Assembly (NCBI RefSeq): GCF_004217135.1 | Contig: NZ_SHKK01000001.1 | Span: 4,154,001-4,218,000 of the forward strand | Direction: 5' to 3' | DNA: 64,000 bases | From: Micromonospora violae | Lineage (GTDB): Bacteria > Actinomycetota > Actinomycetes > Mycobacteriales > Micromonosporaceae | Shown: positions 1 to 8,238 of the stretch, piece by piece | Layout of the letters: each line of letters begins with the position of its first letter | Position numbering within the stretch: position 1 is the stretch's first letter | Notes under the pieces: model-generated | The model's input: the letters and a program-made list of their open reading frames with translations, nothing else | Databases searched by the model: none | Told to the model about the DNA's origin: nothing | Translations under genes and position numbers: made by a program

Positions 1-36
1 GTAGGGCGACCGGCCCGTGGTCTGTCCGACGTGGGG

Positions 37-1044
37 TCAGTCCTTGCTGCTGAACGCCGCGTCGAAGGCGGCGCTCGGTGCGTCGAAGGCGAGCCGGCGG
101 ACGAACTGCAACGCCTCCGGTGCGCCGACCAGCCGGTCCATCCCGGCGTCCTCCCACTCGACGGAGATCGGGCCGGTGTAGCCGATCGCGTTCAACGCGC
201 GGAAGCAGTCCTCCCAGGGCACGTCGCCGTGGCCGGTGGAGACGAAGTCCCACCCGCGACGCAGGTCGGCCCAGGGCAGGTGCGAGGCGAGCCGGCCACG
301 CCGGCCATCCCCGGTACGCACCTTCGCGTCCTTGCAGTCCACGTGGTAGATCCGGTCGGCGAAGTCGAAGATGAAGTTCACCGGGTCCAGCTCCTGCCAG
401 ACGAAGTGCGACGGGTCCCAGTTCAGCCCGAACGCGGGCCGGTTGCCGATCGCTTCCAACGTCCGCTTCGTCGTCCAGTAGTCGTACGCGATCTCGCTCG
501 GGTGCACCTCGTGCGCGAACCGCACCCCCACCTCGTCGAACACGTCGAGGATCGGGTTCCACCGGTCGGCGAAGTCCTGGTAACCGCGCTCGATCATCGA
601 CGGCGGCACCGGCGGGAACATCGCCAGGGTGTGCCAGATCGACGAACCGGTGAAGCCGACGACCGTCTTCACCCCGAGCTTCGCCGCCGCCCGCGCGGTG
701 TCCTTGATCTCCTCGGCGGCCCGCTGGCGGACCCCCTCCGGCTCCCCGTCGCCCCAGATGCGGCCGGGCAGGATGTCCTGGTGCCGCTCGTCGATCGGGT
801 GGTCGCAGACCGCCTGACCAACGAGGTGGTTGGAGATCGTGAAGACCTGGAGGTTGTGCTTCGCGAGGGTCTCTTTCTTACGCTCGATGTACGAGTCGTC
901 GGCGAGCGCCTTGTCGACCTCGAAGTGGTCGCCCCAGCAGGCGATCTCCAGACCGTCGTAGCCCCACTCGGAGGCGAGCCGGCAGACCTCCTCGAACGGA
1001 AGGTCGGCCCACTGGCCCGTGAAGAGCGTGATGGGTCGCGCCAT
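37..1044 (-). CDS. Sugar phosphate isomerase/epimerase (xylose-isomerase-like TIM barrel)
   Basis: A 335-residue protein of the AP-endonuclease-2/xylose-isomerase-like TIM-barrel family. Members isomerise, epimerise or dehydrate free or phosphorylated sugars and inosose using a divalent metal. Visible family signs are the N-terminal [14 protein letters not shown] segment, a [13 protein letters not shown] strand with an Asp-x-x-His pair, YHVDCKDAK and the late SVEWED with a metal-type glutamate. I place the start at the ATG at 1044 because GGGAGAAGG lies just upstream; an open frame extends 45 codons further but has no ribosome site. It probably belongs to the sugar locus that continues with the two secreted sugar-active proteins upstream. 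The exact substrate cannot be read from the sequence; 3-keto sugars or inosose are guesses from context. Confidence 0.85.
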   Translation of the reverse strand: MARPITLFTGQWADLPFEEVCRLASEWGYDGLEIACWGDHFEVDKALADDSYIERKKETLAKHNLQVFTISNHLVGQAVCDHPIDERHQDILPGRIWGDGEPEGVRQRAAEEIKDTARAAAKLGVKTVVGFTGSSIWHTLAMFPPVPPSMIERGYQDFADRWNPILDVFDEVGVRFAHEVHPSEIAYDYWTTKRTLEAIGNRPAFGLNWDPSHFVWQELDPVNFIFDFADRIYHVDCKDAKVRTGDGRRGRLASHLPWADLRRGWDFVSTGHGDVPWEDCFRALNAIGYTGPISVEWEDAGMDRLVGAPEALQFVRRLAFDAPSAAFDAAFSSKD

Positions 1045-1253
1045 TGTCCTTCTCCCCTGTTGTGATGGGGATTCCTTGTGCGGACCGGGGCGAGGGTGAC
1101 CGGACGTACGCGGCGTCGGGCGGTCACCGGTGGGTGCGGAGCACCTGAGCCCGGCGGGTTGCGCCTCCCACCGGGTCACCGGCCACCAGCACGGTCGCCG
1201 TCCTCCACCCTATTTCCGCATGACCCCATCGGGGAAGCCCCGCGATCGGCCGA

Positions 1254-1850
1254 TCATTCGGCCATCTCCTCGGGCGCGGGGAGCACGGCTCGTACGGTGA
1301 AGCCGCCACCGGCGCGCGGGCCGGCGGAGAACGTGCCGCCCAGCCGCTCGGCGCGCCTGCGTACCCCGGGCAGACCTCGCCCGGCGGCCTGGGTGCCGCC
1401 GCCTGACGAAGCGGGACCGGCGCCCTCGTCGCGGACCTCGATGGTGATGCCCGCCGCGTCGTAGCGCAGGCGCACTCCGACCGGAGCGCCGGGCGCGTGG
1501 CGGCACGCGTTGAGCAACGCTTCCTCGATGATCCGGTACGCCACGACGTCGACCGGGCCGGGCAGCGGCCGGGGTTGCCCGGCCATGCTCCACCGCACCG
1601 GTTGGCCGGCGGTGAAGCCCTCCACCAATGCGTCCAGGCGGTTCAAGCTGGGCGCGGGCGACGGATCGTCCGGCTCGCCGGGCCGGCGCAGCGCATCACC
1701 CAGCCGGTGCCCCTGCGCGAGCACCCTCCCGCGCCACTGCGCGAACCGCCCCATGCAGGTCAAGGTACGGCAGTCGGCTGTGAGCCGGTCCGCGGGCGTC
1801 CGCGGGGCGGCGGACGAATCAGTGCGAGCGTGATGCCTCTGAGTCATCAA
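1254..1850 (-). pseudogene. Remnant of a NarL-type sensor histidine kinase (ATPase part only)
   Basis: The C-terminal ~150 residues match the HATPase_c domain of actinobacterial two-component sensor kinases: the N box around RIIEEALLNACRHA, the G1-like DEGAG, and the G2-like GRGLPGVRRRAERLGG. Weak similarity to the linker that normally precedes it (LAQGHRLGDALRRPGEPDD) begins near residue 43. Everything usually found further upstream, namely the membrane sensor and the HisKA_3 domain with its phospho-accepting His, is missing. The frame runs into a long palindrome at its 5' end, and no response regulator adjoins it. I therefore read it as a decayed fragment. An expressed ATP-binding protein starting at an internal ATG near 1754 is possible but less likely. 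Confidence 0.7.
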
Positions 1851-1874
1851 GATGATTCAGAGGCATCACGCTCG
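1825..1874 (-). terminator. 50-bp near-perfect palindrome, probable terminator
   Basis: Arms 1825-1842 and 1857-1874 are perfectly complementary over 18 bp. The pairing resumes inside (TCATC at 1844-1848 with GATGA at 1851-1855), so only one pair (1843/1856) is not Watson-Crick. It lies 40 bp downstream of the ThuA-domain gene on the minus strand and can serve as its terminator. There is no U-tract, which is common in high-GC actinobacteria. Confidence 0.7.
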
Positions 1875-1913
1875 TGAGGGACACCGCCTCCCGACCCTTC
1901 CGGGATCAGTCGA

Positions 1914-4022
1914 TCAGGGCAGGATCCACTTCTGGTTGGCCGCGTTGAGGCAGGTCCAGAGGTGCACGATGGTGCTGTCGGCGGAGTTGTTGCCGGAGAC
2001 GTCCAGGCACTTGCCCGACGACGGGTTGCGCAGGGTGCCGTCGGACTGGGCCGCCCAGTTCTGGGCGCCGCTGCCGTTGCAGGTCCAGAGCTGGATCTTG
2101 GTGCCGTTGGCGGTGCCGTTGCCGTTGACGTCCAGGCACTTGCCGAGCGCCTTGATCGTCGAATTCGGCGTCACGGTCCAGGTCTGCGCCGCGCTGTTGT
2201 TGCAGGTGTAGATCTGGATCTGGGTGCCGTCGGCGGTGCCGCCGCCGCGCACGTCCAGACACTTTCCGGCGAGACCCTTGATCGGGCCGACCCCGTTCGT
2301 GCCCCCACCCCCCTTGACCAGGGTGAAGTCGTCCACGTCGAAGAGCCCCGTGCCGCTACCGGTGAAGGTGAGGTAGAGGTTCTGGGTGCCGGACGGGACG
2401 TTGGACAGCGCGGTGGTGACGTTGGCGAAGGTCGTCCAGCTGCCCGTGTTGGGCACGGCGACCGAGCCGAGCACCGGGCCGGTGGCCGAGCCGGTGCGCA
2501 CCTGGATGGTGCCACCCGGGCCGCCGGAGACGACCCGGGACGTGAACGAGGTGACCCCGGTCAGGTCGACCCCGTTGTAACCGGCCCAGTCGCCCGGGTC
2601 GATGTAGCCGATGGTCTGCCCGCCGTTGGCACCCGCCTTGGCGAACGCGGAGACGCCGTTGGCCGAGCTGAACGCCTCGGCCTGGATCGTGCCGGTCGGC
2701 GGCGGGGTGGTGCCCAACTCCTTGATCCGGATGTTGCGGAAGAGGGCGTCGTCCCCGGTGCCGTGGTTCTGGATGCCGATGTGACCGGCCAGCGAACGGA
2801 CCGGGTCGGTGTTGGTGAAATCGTTGATCTTCACCCCGTTGAGGAAGATCTGTAGCCGCTCACCCTCGACCAACAGCTCGTAGGTGTTCCACTCCCCCGG
2901 CGCGTTCAGCGCCGCGTCGCGAGCGGCGATGTCGGCGGACTTGAACGTGTAGACCGCGCCGGTGGTGCGGTCGGCCGCGTCGGTGGCGTCGATCTGGATC
3001 TCGTACCCGTTGTCCACGGCCGACCACGGGTCACTGGACGGCGGGAAACCGATGAAGATGCCGGAGTTGTCGTCGCCGAGCAGCTTCCAGTCCAGCTTCA
3101 GCGAGTAGTTGGTGAACTGCTTCGTGTTGTACCAGTACAGCCCCATGCCGCCGACCGAGGTCAGGGTGGCGTCGGAGTTGGTGAAGCTGCCCGGGCCGGC
3201 CTGCGACCAGCCGGCCGTCGAGCCGTTGAACAGCGGGGTGTAGCCGGTCTCGGGCCGGCAGTCGGCCTTGCTCCGGCCCGAGGCGTACCGGATGCCGCCG
3301 AGCAGGTGGTTGCGGAAGTTCGGCTCCGCGTACGACGCCTGGGTGTGCCCCGCGCCGGTGTAGAAGGAACGTCCACCGCTGTAGCTCTTGCACCAGCTCA
3401 GCGGGTGGTCGGCACCCATCCCGCCGCCGGAGTACGACGACTCGTCCAGGGTCGCCAACACGTGGGCGGTCGACCGGGCGTTGGTCCGGTAGTTGTACCA
3501 CTCGTCGGTGCGGGTCCAGGTCTGCGGCAGGTGCCCGGTGGCCGCGTGGCCCCGGTCCTCCACCTTGATGTTGGCCTGCTGGATTGCCGGGTGCGAGGCG
3601 AACCACGCGCCCACCAGGTTGCCGTAGAACGGCCAGTCGTACTCGGTGTCGGCCGCGGCGTGCACCCCCACGTACCCACGGCCGGAGCCGATGTACGACT
3701 CGAAGGCGGTCTGCTGGCTGGCGTTGAGCACGTCGCCGGTGGTGTTGAGGAAGACGACCGCCTCGTACTGGGCGAGATTGCTGGTGGTGAACGCGGCGGC
3801 GTCCTCGGTCGCGGTGACGGTGAAGTTGTTCGCCGCGCCCAGGTCGCGGATGGTCTGGATACCGACCGGGATCGCGTCGTGCCGGAAACCGGCGGTCTTG
3901 GAGAAGACCAGCACGTCGTAGGGGGCGTCGGCGGCGCTGGCCGGGGTGGCCGGGGTGGTGCAGGCGATGACGGCGAGTGCGGCCATGGCCGCACCGAGGA
4001 CGGGTCGCAGGCGTCTGCGCAT
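1914..4022 (-). CDS. Secreted ThuA + DUF1080 protein with CBM6 and ricin-B lectin modules
   Basis: A 702-residue exported multidomain protein. In order: a signal peptide (residues 1 to about 30, basic MRRRLR start, ending ATPASA-AD); a ThuA-like domain (about 35-250, glutamine-amidotransferase-like fold); a DUF1080/3-keto-disaccharide hydrolase domain (about 262-435, beginning at FNGSTAGW); a CBM6 (about 444-567, with QAEAFSSANGV and DPGDWAGY); and a ricin-B/CBM13 trefoil (about 577-702) with three CLDV repeats and three W-containing QxW-type ends. ThuA and DUF1080 families are linked to 3-keto-sugar metabolism. An AGGAG site precedes the ATG. Its ricin module is nearly the same as that of the neighbouring secreted dehydrogenase, so the two probably bind the same polysaccharide and act together outside the cell. 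Confidence 0.9.
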   Translation of the reverse strand: MRRRLRPVLGAAMAALAVIACTTPATPASAADAPYDVLVFSKTAGFRHDAIPVGIQTIRDLGAANNFTVTATEDAAAFTTSNLAQYEAVVFLNTTGDVLNASQQTAFESYIGSGRGYVGVHAAADTEYDWPFYGNLVGAWFASHPAIQQANIKVEDRGHAATGHLPQTWTRTDEWYNYRTNARSTAHVLATLDESSYSGGGMGADHPLSWCKSYSGGRSFYTGAGHTQASYAEPNFRNHLLGGIRYASGRSKADCRPETGYTPLFNGSTAGWSQAGPGSFTNSDATLTSVGGMGLYWYNTKQFTNYSLKLDWKLLGDDNSGIFIGFPPSSDPWSAVDNGYEIQIDATDAADRTTGAVYTFKSADIAARDAALNAPGEWNTYELLVEGERLQIFLNGVKINDFTNTDPVRSLAGHIGIQNHGTGDDALFRNIRIKELGTTPPPTGTIQAEAFSSANGVSAFAKAGANGGQTIGYIDPGDWAGYNGVDLTGVTSFTSRVVSGGPGGTIQVRTGSATGPVLGSVAVPNTGSWTTFANVTTALSNVPSGTQNLYLTFTGSGTGLFDVDDFTLVKGGGGTNGVGPIKGLAGKCLDVRGGGTADGTQIQIYTCNNSAAQTWTVTPNSTIKALGKCLDVNGNGTANGTKIQLWTCNGSGAQNWAAQSDGTLRNPSSGKCLDVSGNNSADSTIVHLWTCLNAANQKWILP

Positions 4023-4044
4023 ATCGCTCTCCTAATCGCGGTTA

Positions 4045-4091
4045 GGAGGGGCCTCTCACCTCACACTAGGTGTTGTCGGAGAGGCCCCTCC
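4045..4091 (-). terminator. Hairpin terminator after the sorbosone-dehydrogenase-like gene
   Basis: A 13-bp perfect inverted repeat (4045-4057 with 4079-4091, GGAGGGGCCTCTC type) lies directly downstream of the stop codon at 4099 on the minus strand and just upstream of the ThuA gene. It separates two otherwise adjacent co-oriented genes, so each probably has its own promoter. Confidence 0.75.
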
Positions 4092-4098
4092 CGCCAGC

Positions 4099-6954
4099 TC
4101 AGGGCAGGGTCCACTTTTGGTTGGCGGCGGCGGTGCAGGTCCAGAGGCGGACCACCGTGCTGTCCGCGGAGTTGCTGCCGGAGACGTCGAGGCACTTGCC
4201 CGACGACGGGTTGCGGAGCGTGCCGTCGGCCTGGGCAGCCCAGTTCTGCGCGGCGGTCCCGTTGCAGGTCCAGAGCTGAATCTTGGTGCCGTCGGCGGTG
4301 GCACCCCCCGACACGTCCAGGCACTTGCCCAACGCCTTGATCGTCGAGTTGGGCGTGACCGCCCAGGTCTGCGCCGCGGTGCCGTTACAGGTGTAGATCT
4401 GAATCTGCGTGCCGTCGGCGGTGGCGGCGCCCCGCACGTCCAGGCACTTGCCGCCGAGGCCCTTGATCGGCCCCGTTCCGCCGGCCGGGGACGTCCCGGT
4501 GACGAAGGTGAAGGCGTCCAGGTCGTAGAGCGCCCCGGTGCCCGACCCGGCGAAGGTCAGGTAGAGCGTGGTCGTGCCGGTCGGCGGGTTGGTGATCGTC
4601 CCGGTGACCGTGGTGAAGGTTTCCCAGCCGCCGGTCACCGGGACCGTGGCCGAGCCGAGCACCGTCCCGGTGGCCGAGCCGGCCCGCACCTGGAGGGTGC
4701 CGCCGGAACCCGCCGAGGAGACCCGGGCGTTGAACGAGGTCACGTTGCCCAGCCGGTACGGCTGGAACGCGATCCAGTCGCCGTTGTGGATGTCGCCGAC
4801 GGTCTTGCCGCCCTCGGCCGGGGTCTTGCTGAACACGTTGATCCCGGACGAGGTGCCGTAGAACTCGGCCTGGCGGTGCCGTGGCGGCAGCGTGTGCTGG
4901 GTGTGCGTGGTCAGCCCACCCGCGTCGGTGTACTCGGCGTCGAAGATCGCGAAGATGTTCGCCGCATCGTCGTGCTCACCGTCGACCGGGATGGTGATCG
5001 AGCCCGAGCACCCGGTCTTCGAGGTGATCTGGTGGCCGTGCTGGTCGTGCCCGAGCACGTAGGTCATCTTGACCTTCGTGCAGTCGATGGTGCCGTCCTC
5101 CGGGTCGGTCACCGTGATGCTGTACGGCACCGTGTCCCCGAAGCTGAACAGCTGACCGTTGCCCGGGTTGTTGATCGTGACCGTGGGCGCGGTGTTACCG
5201 ACGTTGATCTGCACGCTGCTGCTGCCGGTGGCGCCCTGCGGGTCCCGCACCGTCAGCGTTGCGGTGTAGGTGCCGTTGGCGGTGTACGTCTTCGTCGGGT
5301 TGGCGGCGGTCGAGGTGGTGCCGTCACCGAAGGCCCACGAGTAAGTCAGCGCCCCACCTTCGGGGTCGGACGAGCCGGCCGAGGAGAAGGTGACCGCGAG
5401 CGGGGCGGCCCCGGACGTGCGGTTGGCGCTGGCCGCCGCGGTGGGCGCCCGGTTGCCGCCGCCGACGTAGTCGAAGCGGTAGAGCGCCGAGTTGGCGTCG
5501 CCGTTGAAGTAGCCGGTGCCGTAGTCGAGCACGTAGTACGCGCCGTCCGGGCCGAACGCCGAGTCCATCACCTGCTTGCCCACCCAGGGGAAGGTGTCGA
5601 TGGCGCCCCGGGAGCCGTCGGAGTTGACGTGGATCGGCTTGATCCAGCCTCGACCGAACTCAGTGGCGAAGAACTGCCCGTCGAACGACTGCGGGAACTT
5701 GGTGGTGGAGGTCGACGAGGCGTTGTACCGGTAGACCGGGCCGCCCATCGGCGACTCGGAGCCCCCGCCGAACTCGGTCGGGGTGCCGGCGTCGCCGGCG
5801 TACCGGATCCAGGCCGGCTGGGCGGGCGGCAGGGTGGTCCGGCCGGTGTTGCGGAACGAGTTGTTGGTCGGCCCGCCCGTGCAGTTGTACTTCGCGCCGC
5901 TGGAGTTGGTCGCGAAGTCCCACTCGTTGTACGTCTCGCTGGTGGTGTTGGTGCCGGTGCAGTACGGCCAGCCGTAGTTGCCCGGTGCGGCGACCCGGTT
6001 GAACTCCACCTGGCCGGACGGCCCTCGGGTGGAGCTGGTGGAGCCGGCGTCCGGCCCGTAGTCACCGACGTAGACCACGCCGGTGGCCTTGTCCACGCTG
6101 ATCCGGAACGGGTTGCGGAACCCCATCGCGTAGATCTCCGGCCGGGTGCTGGCCGTGCCGGGCGCGAAGAGGTTGCCCGACGGGATGGAGTAGGTGCCGT
6201 TGGCGTTCACCTTGATCCGCAGGATCTTGCCGCGCAGGTCGTTGGTGTTGCCGGCGCTGCGCTGCGCGTCGTACGCGGGGTTGCGGTTGGTCCGCTCGTC
6301 CAACGGCGAGTAGCCGGACGACTCGAACGGGTTGGTGTCGTCCCCGGTGGAGAGGTAGAGGTTGCCGGCGGCGTCGAAGTCGATGTCCCCACCGACGTGG
6401 CAGCAGATGCCCCGGCTGGCCGGGACGTCGAGCACGTCGACCTTGCTGGACTGGTTGAGCGTGAAGTCGGAGTTCAGCGTGAACCGGGAGAGGCGGTTGA
6501 CGCCGTTCCAAGCCGAGAAGTCGGTGCCGGTGGCAGGTGCGTCGCCGCCGGGGGTGGAGAGCGGCGGGGCGTAGTAGAGGTAGATGTAGCGGTTGCTGGC
6601 GAAGCCCGGGTCGACCCCGACGCCCTGCAACCCCTCCTCGTCGTGGGTGTAGACCGACAGGGTGCCGATCACGGTGGTGGTGCCGTTGGCGTCGGTGCGG
6701 CGCAGGGTGCCGTTGCGGGCGGTGTGCAGGACCGAGCGGTCCGGCAGCACCGCCAACGACATCGGCTCACCCATGTCGGTCACGCCACGGGCCAGCTCGA
6801 CCTGCTGGAAGTCGCTGGCGACGATCGTGTGTGCCTGTGCGGGGGCCGAGCCGGCGCCGACGGCGGCCGTGCCGGCGGCGACCGCCAGCAGCAGTGCTGA
6901 TCCGGCGGAGAACCATCGTCGGGACCGTTGTCGAGGAGCGTCCTTGATAGACAT
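4099..6954 (-). CDS. Secreted sorbosone/glucose-dehydrogenase-like protein with PKD, CBM6 and ricin-B modules
   Basis: A 951-residue exported protein. It has a long twin-basic signal peptide (about residues 1-41, ending APAQA-HT), then a six-bladed beta-propeller of the glucose/sorbosone dehydrogenase (GSDH) family (about 45-505; conserved HDEEGLQGVGVDPGF, ICCHVGGDIDFD, MGFRNPFRISVD, GDYGPDAG). Next come a PKD domain (about 508-590, SYSWAFGDG-like), an Ig-like stretch, a CBM6 (about 700-815) and a ricin-B trefoil (about 825-951). GSDH enzymes oxidise aldoses with PQQ as cofactor; PQQ supply is not visible here. The start at 6954 is chosen because GGAAGGGA precedes it; 35 extra upstream codons are open but unsupported. 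The sugar and the activity are inferred from family only. Confidence 0.9.
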   Translation of the reverse strand: MSIKDAPRQRSRRWFSAGSALLLAVAAGTAAVGAGSAPAQAHTIVASDFQQVELARGVTDMGEPMSLAVLPDRSVLHTARNGTLRRTDANGTTTVIGTLSVYTHDEEGLQGVGVDPGFASNRYIYLYYAPPLSTPGGDAPATGTDFSAWNGVNRLSRFTLNSDFTLNQSSKVDVLDVPASRGICCHVGGDIDFDAAGNLYLSTGDDTNPFESSGYSPLDERTNRNPAYDAQRSAGNTNDLRGKILRIKVNANGTYSIPSGNLFAPGTASTRPEIYAMGFRNPFRISVDKATGVVYVGDYGPDAGSTSSTRGPSGQVEFNRVAAPGNYGWPYCTGTNTTSETYNEWDFATNSSGAKYNCTGGPTNNSFRNTGRTTLPPAQPAWIRYAGDAGTPTEFGGGSESPMGGPVYRYNASSTSTTKFPQSFDGQFFATEFGRGWIKPIHVNSDGSRGAIDTFPWVGKQVMDSAFGPDGAYYVLDYGTGYFNGDANSALYRFDYVGGGNRAPTAAASANRTSGAAPLAVTFSSAGSSDPEGGALTYSWAFGDGTTSTAANPTKTYTANGTYTATLTVRDPQGATGSSSVQINVGNTAPTVTINNPGNGQLFSFGDTVPYSITVTDPEDGTIDCTKVKMTYVLGHDQHGHQITSKTGCSGSITIPVDGEHDDAANIFAIFDAEYTDAGGLTTHTQHTLPPRHRQAEFYGTSSGINVFSKTPAEGGKTVGDIHNGDWIAFQPYRLGNVTSFNARVSSAGSGGTLQVRAGSATGTVLGSATVPVTGGWETFTTVTGTITNPPTGTTTLYLTFAGSGTGALYDLDAFTFVTGTSPAGGTGPIKGLGGKCLDVRGAATADGTQIQIYTCNGTAAQTWAVTPNSTIKALGKCLDVSGGATADGTKIQLWTCNGTAAQNWAAQADGTLRNPSSGKCLDVSGSNSADSTVVRLWTCTAAANQKWTLP

Positions 6955-7072
6955 CTGTGCCGTCCCTTCCTGACGTGTGACTGCCAGGCCGGGCGCGCGC
7001 CGTCGCGCCGGATGCCGTAGCGGTGGAGGGGTCGATGGGTTACCGCGCCGCCGGTTCACCTCGACGAAACAT

Positions 7073-7091
7073 TGTCGTGTTGGTCACGACA
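7073..7091. promoter_or_regulatory. Palindrome upstream of the secreted dehydrogenase gene, possible operator
   Basis: TGTCGTG-N5-CACGACA, perfect 7-bp arms, about 120 bp upstream of the ATG at 6954. This size and symmetry fit a dimeric regulator site, but no regulator is identified. Confidence 0.4.
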
Positions 7092-7140
7092 CTAAGTCGT
7101 ACATCTCGATGTGTCCATGCCTTCCGGCGGTTCAGCATCA

Positions 7141-7164
7141 ACTTTCGTCGATTTGATCGAAAGT
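7141..7164. promoter_or_regulatory. Palindrome ACTTTCG-N10-CGAAAGT
   Basis: Seven-base arms flank ten bases in the AT-richer spacer between the polyprenyl synthase stop (7171) and the dehydrogenase gene. The half-sites resemble the CGAAA/TTTCG half-sites of the palindrome at 18359-18373, so both halves of the sugar locus may share a regulator. It could also be a weak terminator for the upstream operon. Confidence 0.35.
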
Positions 7165-7170
7165 CGCCGG

Positions 7171-8238
7171 TCAGGCGCGTCGGTCGATCGCCTGCCCGGC
7201 CAGCGCCACCAGGGCCGCGCGGGCCTCGTCGGCCACCACGGCGTTGCGCAGGGCGGAGAGCGCGGCCTCGGTCCGGACCCGGATCATCTGCTCGATCCGC
7301 TCCCGCGCGCCGGTCGCCTCGATGATGTCGCGCAGCTCCGCCGCGCCCTCGGCGTCCAACGCCGGGTTGCCGAACAGCTCCCGCAACCGCAGGGTCTGCG
7401 GCCGGTCGGCGGCGCTGCGGGCCAGCGCCATCATGACCGTGGGCTTGCCCTCCCGCAGGTCGTCAAGGACCGACTTCCCGGTGACCGCCGGGTCGCCGAA
7501 CACGCCCAGGACGTCGTCGCGGAGCTGGAACGCGTCACCCAGCGGGTCACCGAACTCGCCCAACGCGGCGATCAGCTCCGGACCCGCCCCGGCCAGGGCC
7601 GCGCCGATCTGCAACGGCCGGGTGACCGTGTACCGGGCGGCCTTCATCCGGATCACGGTGAGCGCGCTGGCCACCGAGCCGTCGCCCACCCCGGAGACCA
7701 GGTCCAGGTACTCCCCGGCGATCACCTCGGTACGCATCAGCGCGAACACGCCGTACCCCCGGTGCACCTGCTCGGTGCTCAGCCCGCACTCGTGGAACAT
7801 CTGGTCCGACCAGGCCGCGCAGAGATCCCCGCAGAGCAGCGCGGTGTTGCGCCCGTACGCCTCCGGGTCACCGCGCCACGACGAGCGGGCGTGCAGGTCG
7901 GCGAAGAGGCGGTGCACCGACGGCTCGCCCCGGCGGCGGTCGCTGCCGTCCAGGATGTCGTCGTGGATCAGCGCGAACGCGTGGAACAGCTCCAGGGCCG
8001 CCGCGGCCACCACGATCGGGGTCCCGTCGGCAGCCCCCGCGCCACGCCAACCCCAGTAGCAGAACAGCGGCCGCAACCGCTTGCCCCCGGCCAGCACGAA
8101 CCGTTGGAGCGCGGTGAACACGCCGCGCGGCGCGCCGTCCGGCCAGTCCGGGCCCTGCCGGTCGAGGAACCCGGCCAGCTCCGCGTCGAAGCGCGCCCGC
8201 AGCTCGCTGGCGTCGGTGGGCGCGACGGTGACGGTCAT
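7171..8238 (-). CDS. Polyprenyl (geranylgeranyl-type) diphosphate synthase
   Basis: A 355-residue trans-isoprenyl diphosphate synthase that condenses isopentenyl diphosphate onto an allylic primer. The GGKRLRP motif, the first aspartate-rich motif DDILDGSDRRRG (about residue 95) and the second, LRDDVLGVFGD, are intact. The chain length of the product cannot be fixed, but geranylgeranyl or farnesyl is typical for this type. The ATG overlaps the stop of the upstream phosphodiesterase gene (ATGA), so it is the last, translationally coupled gene of the ebo-like operon. The obvious partner is the UbiA-type prenyltransferase encoded at 13384-14343, which would use its product. Confidence 0.9.
   Translation of the reverse strand: MTVTVAPTDASELRARFDAELAGFLDRQGPDWPDGAPRGVFTALQRFVLAGGKRLRPLFCYWGWRGAGAADGTPIVVAAAALELFHAFALIHDDILDGSDRRRGEPSVHRLFADLHARSSWRGDPEAYGRNTALLCGDLCAAWSDQMFHECGLSTEQVHRGYGVFALMRTEVIAGEYLDLVSGVGDGSVASALTVIRMKAARYTVTRPLQIGAALAGAGPELIAALGEFGDPLGDAFQLRDDVLGVFGDPAVTGKSVLDDLREGKPTVMMALARSAADRPQTLRLRELFGNPALDAEGAAELRDIIEATGARERIEQMIRVRTEAALSALRNAVVADEARAALVALAGQAIDRRA

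Noticed and set aside
4117..6900. A 927-codon open frame on the plus strand
   Set aside because: It lies antisense to the clearly domain-coding sorbosone-dehydrogenase-like gene; its product is low-complexity Val/Gly/Arg-rich, the usual by-product of high-GC codon bias.
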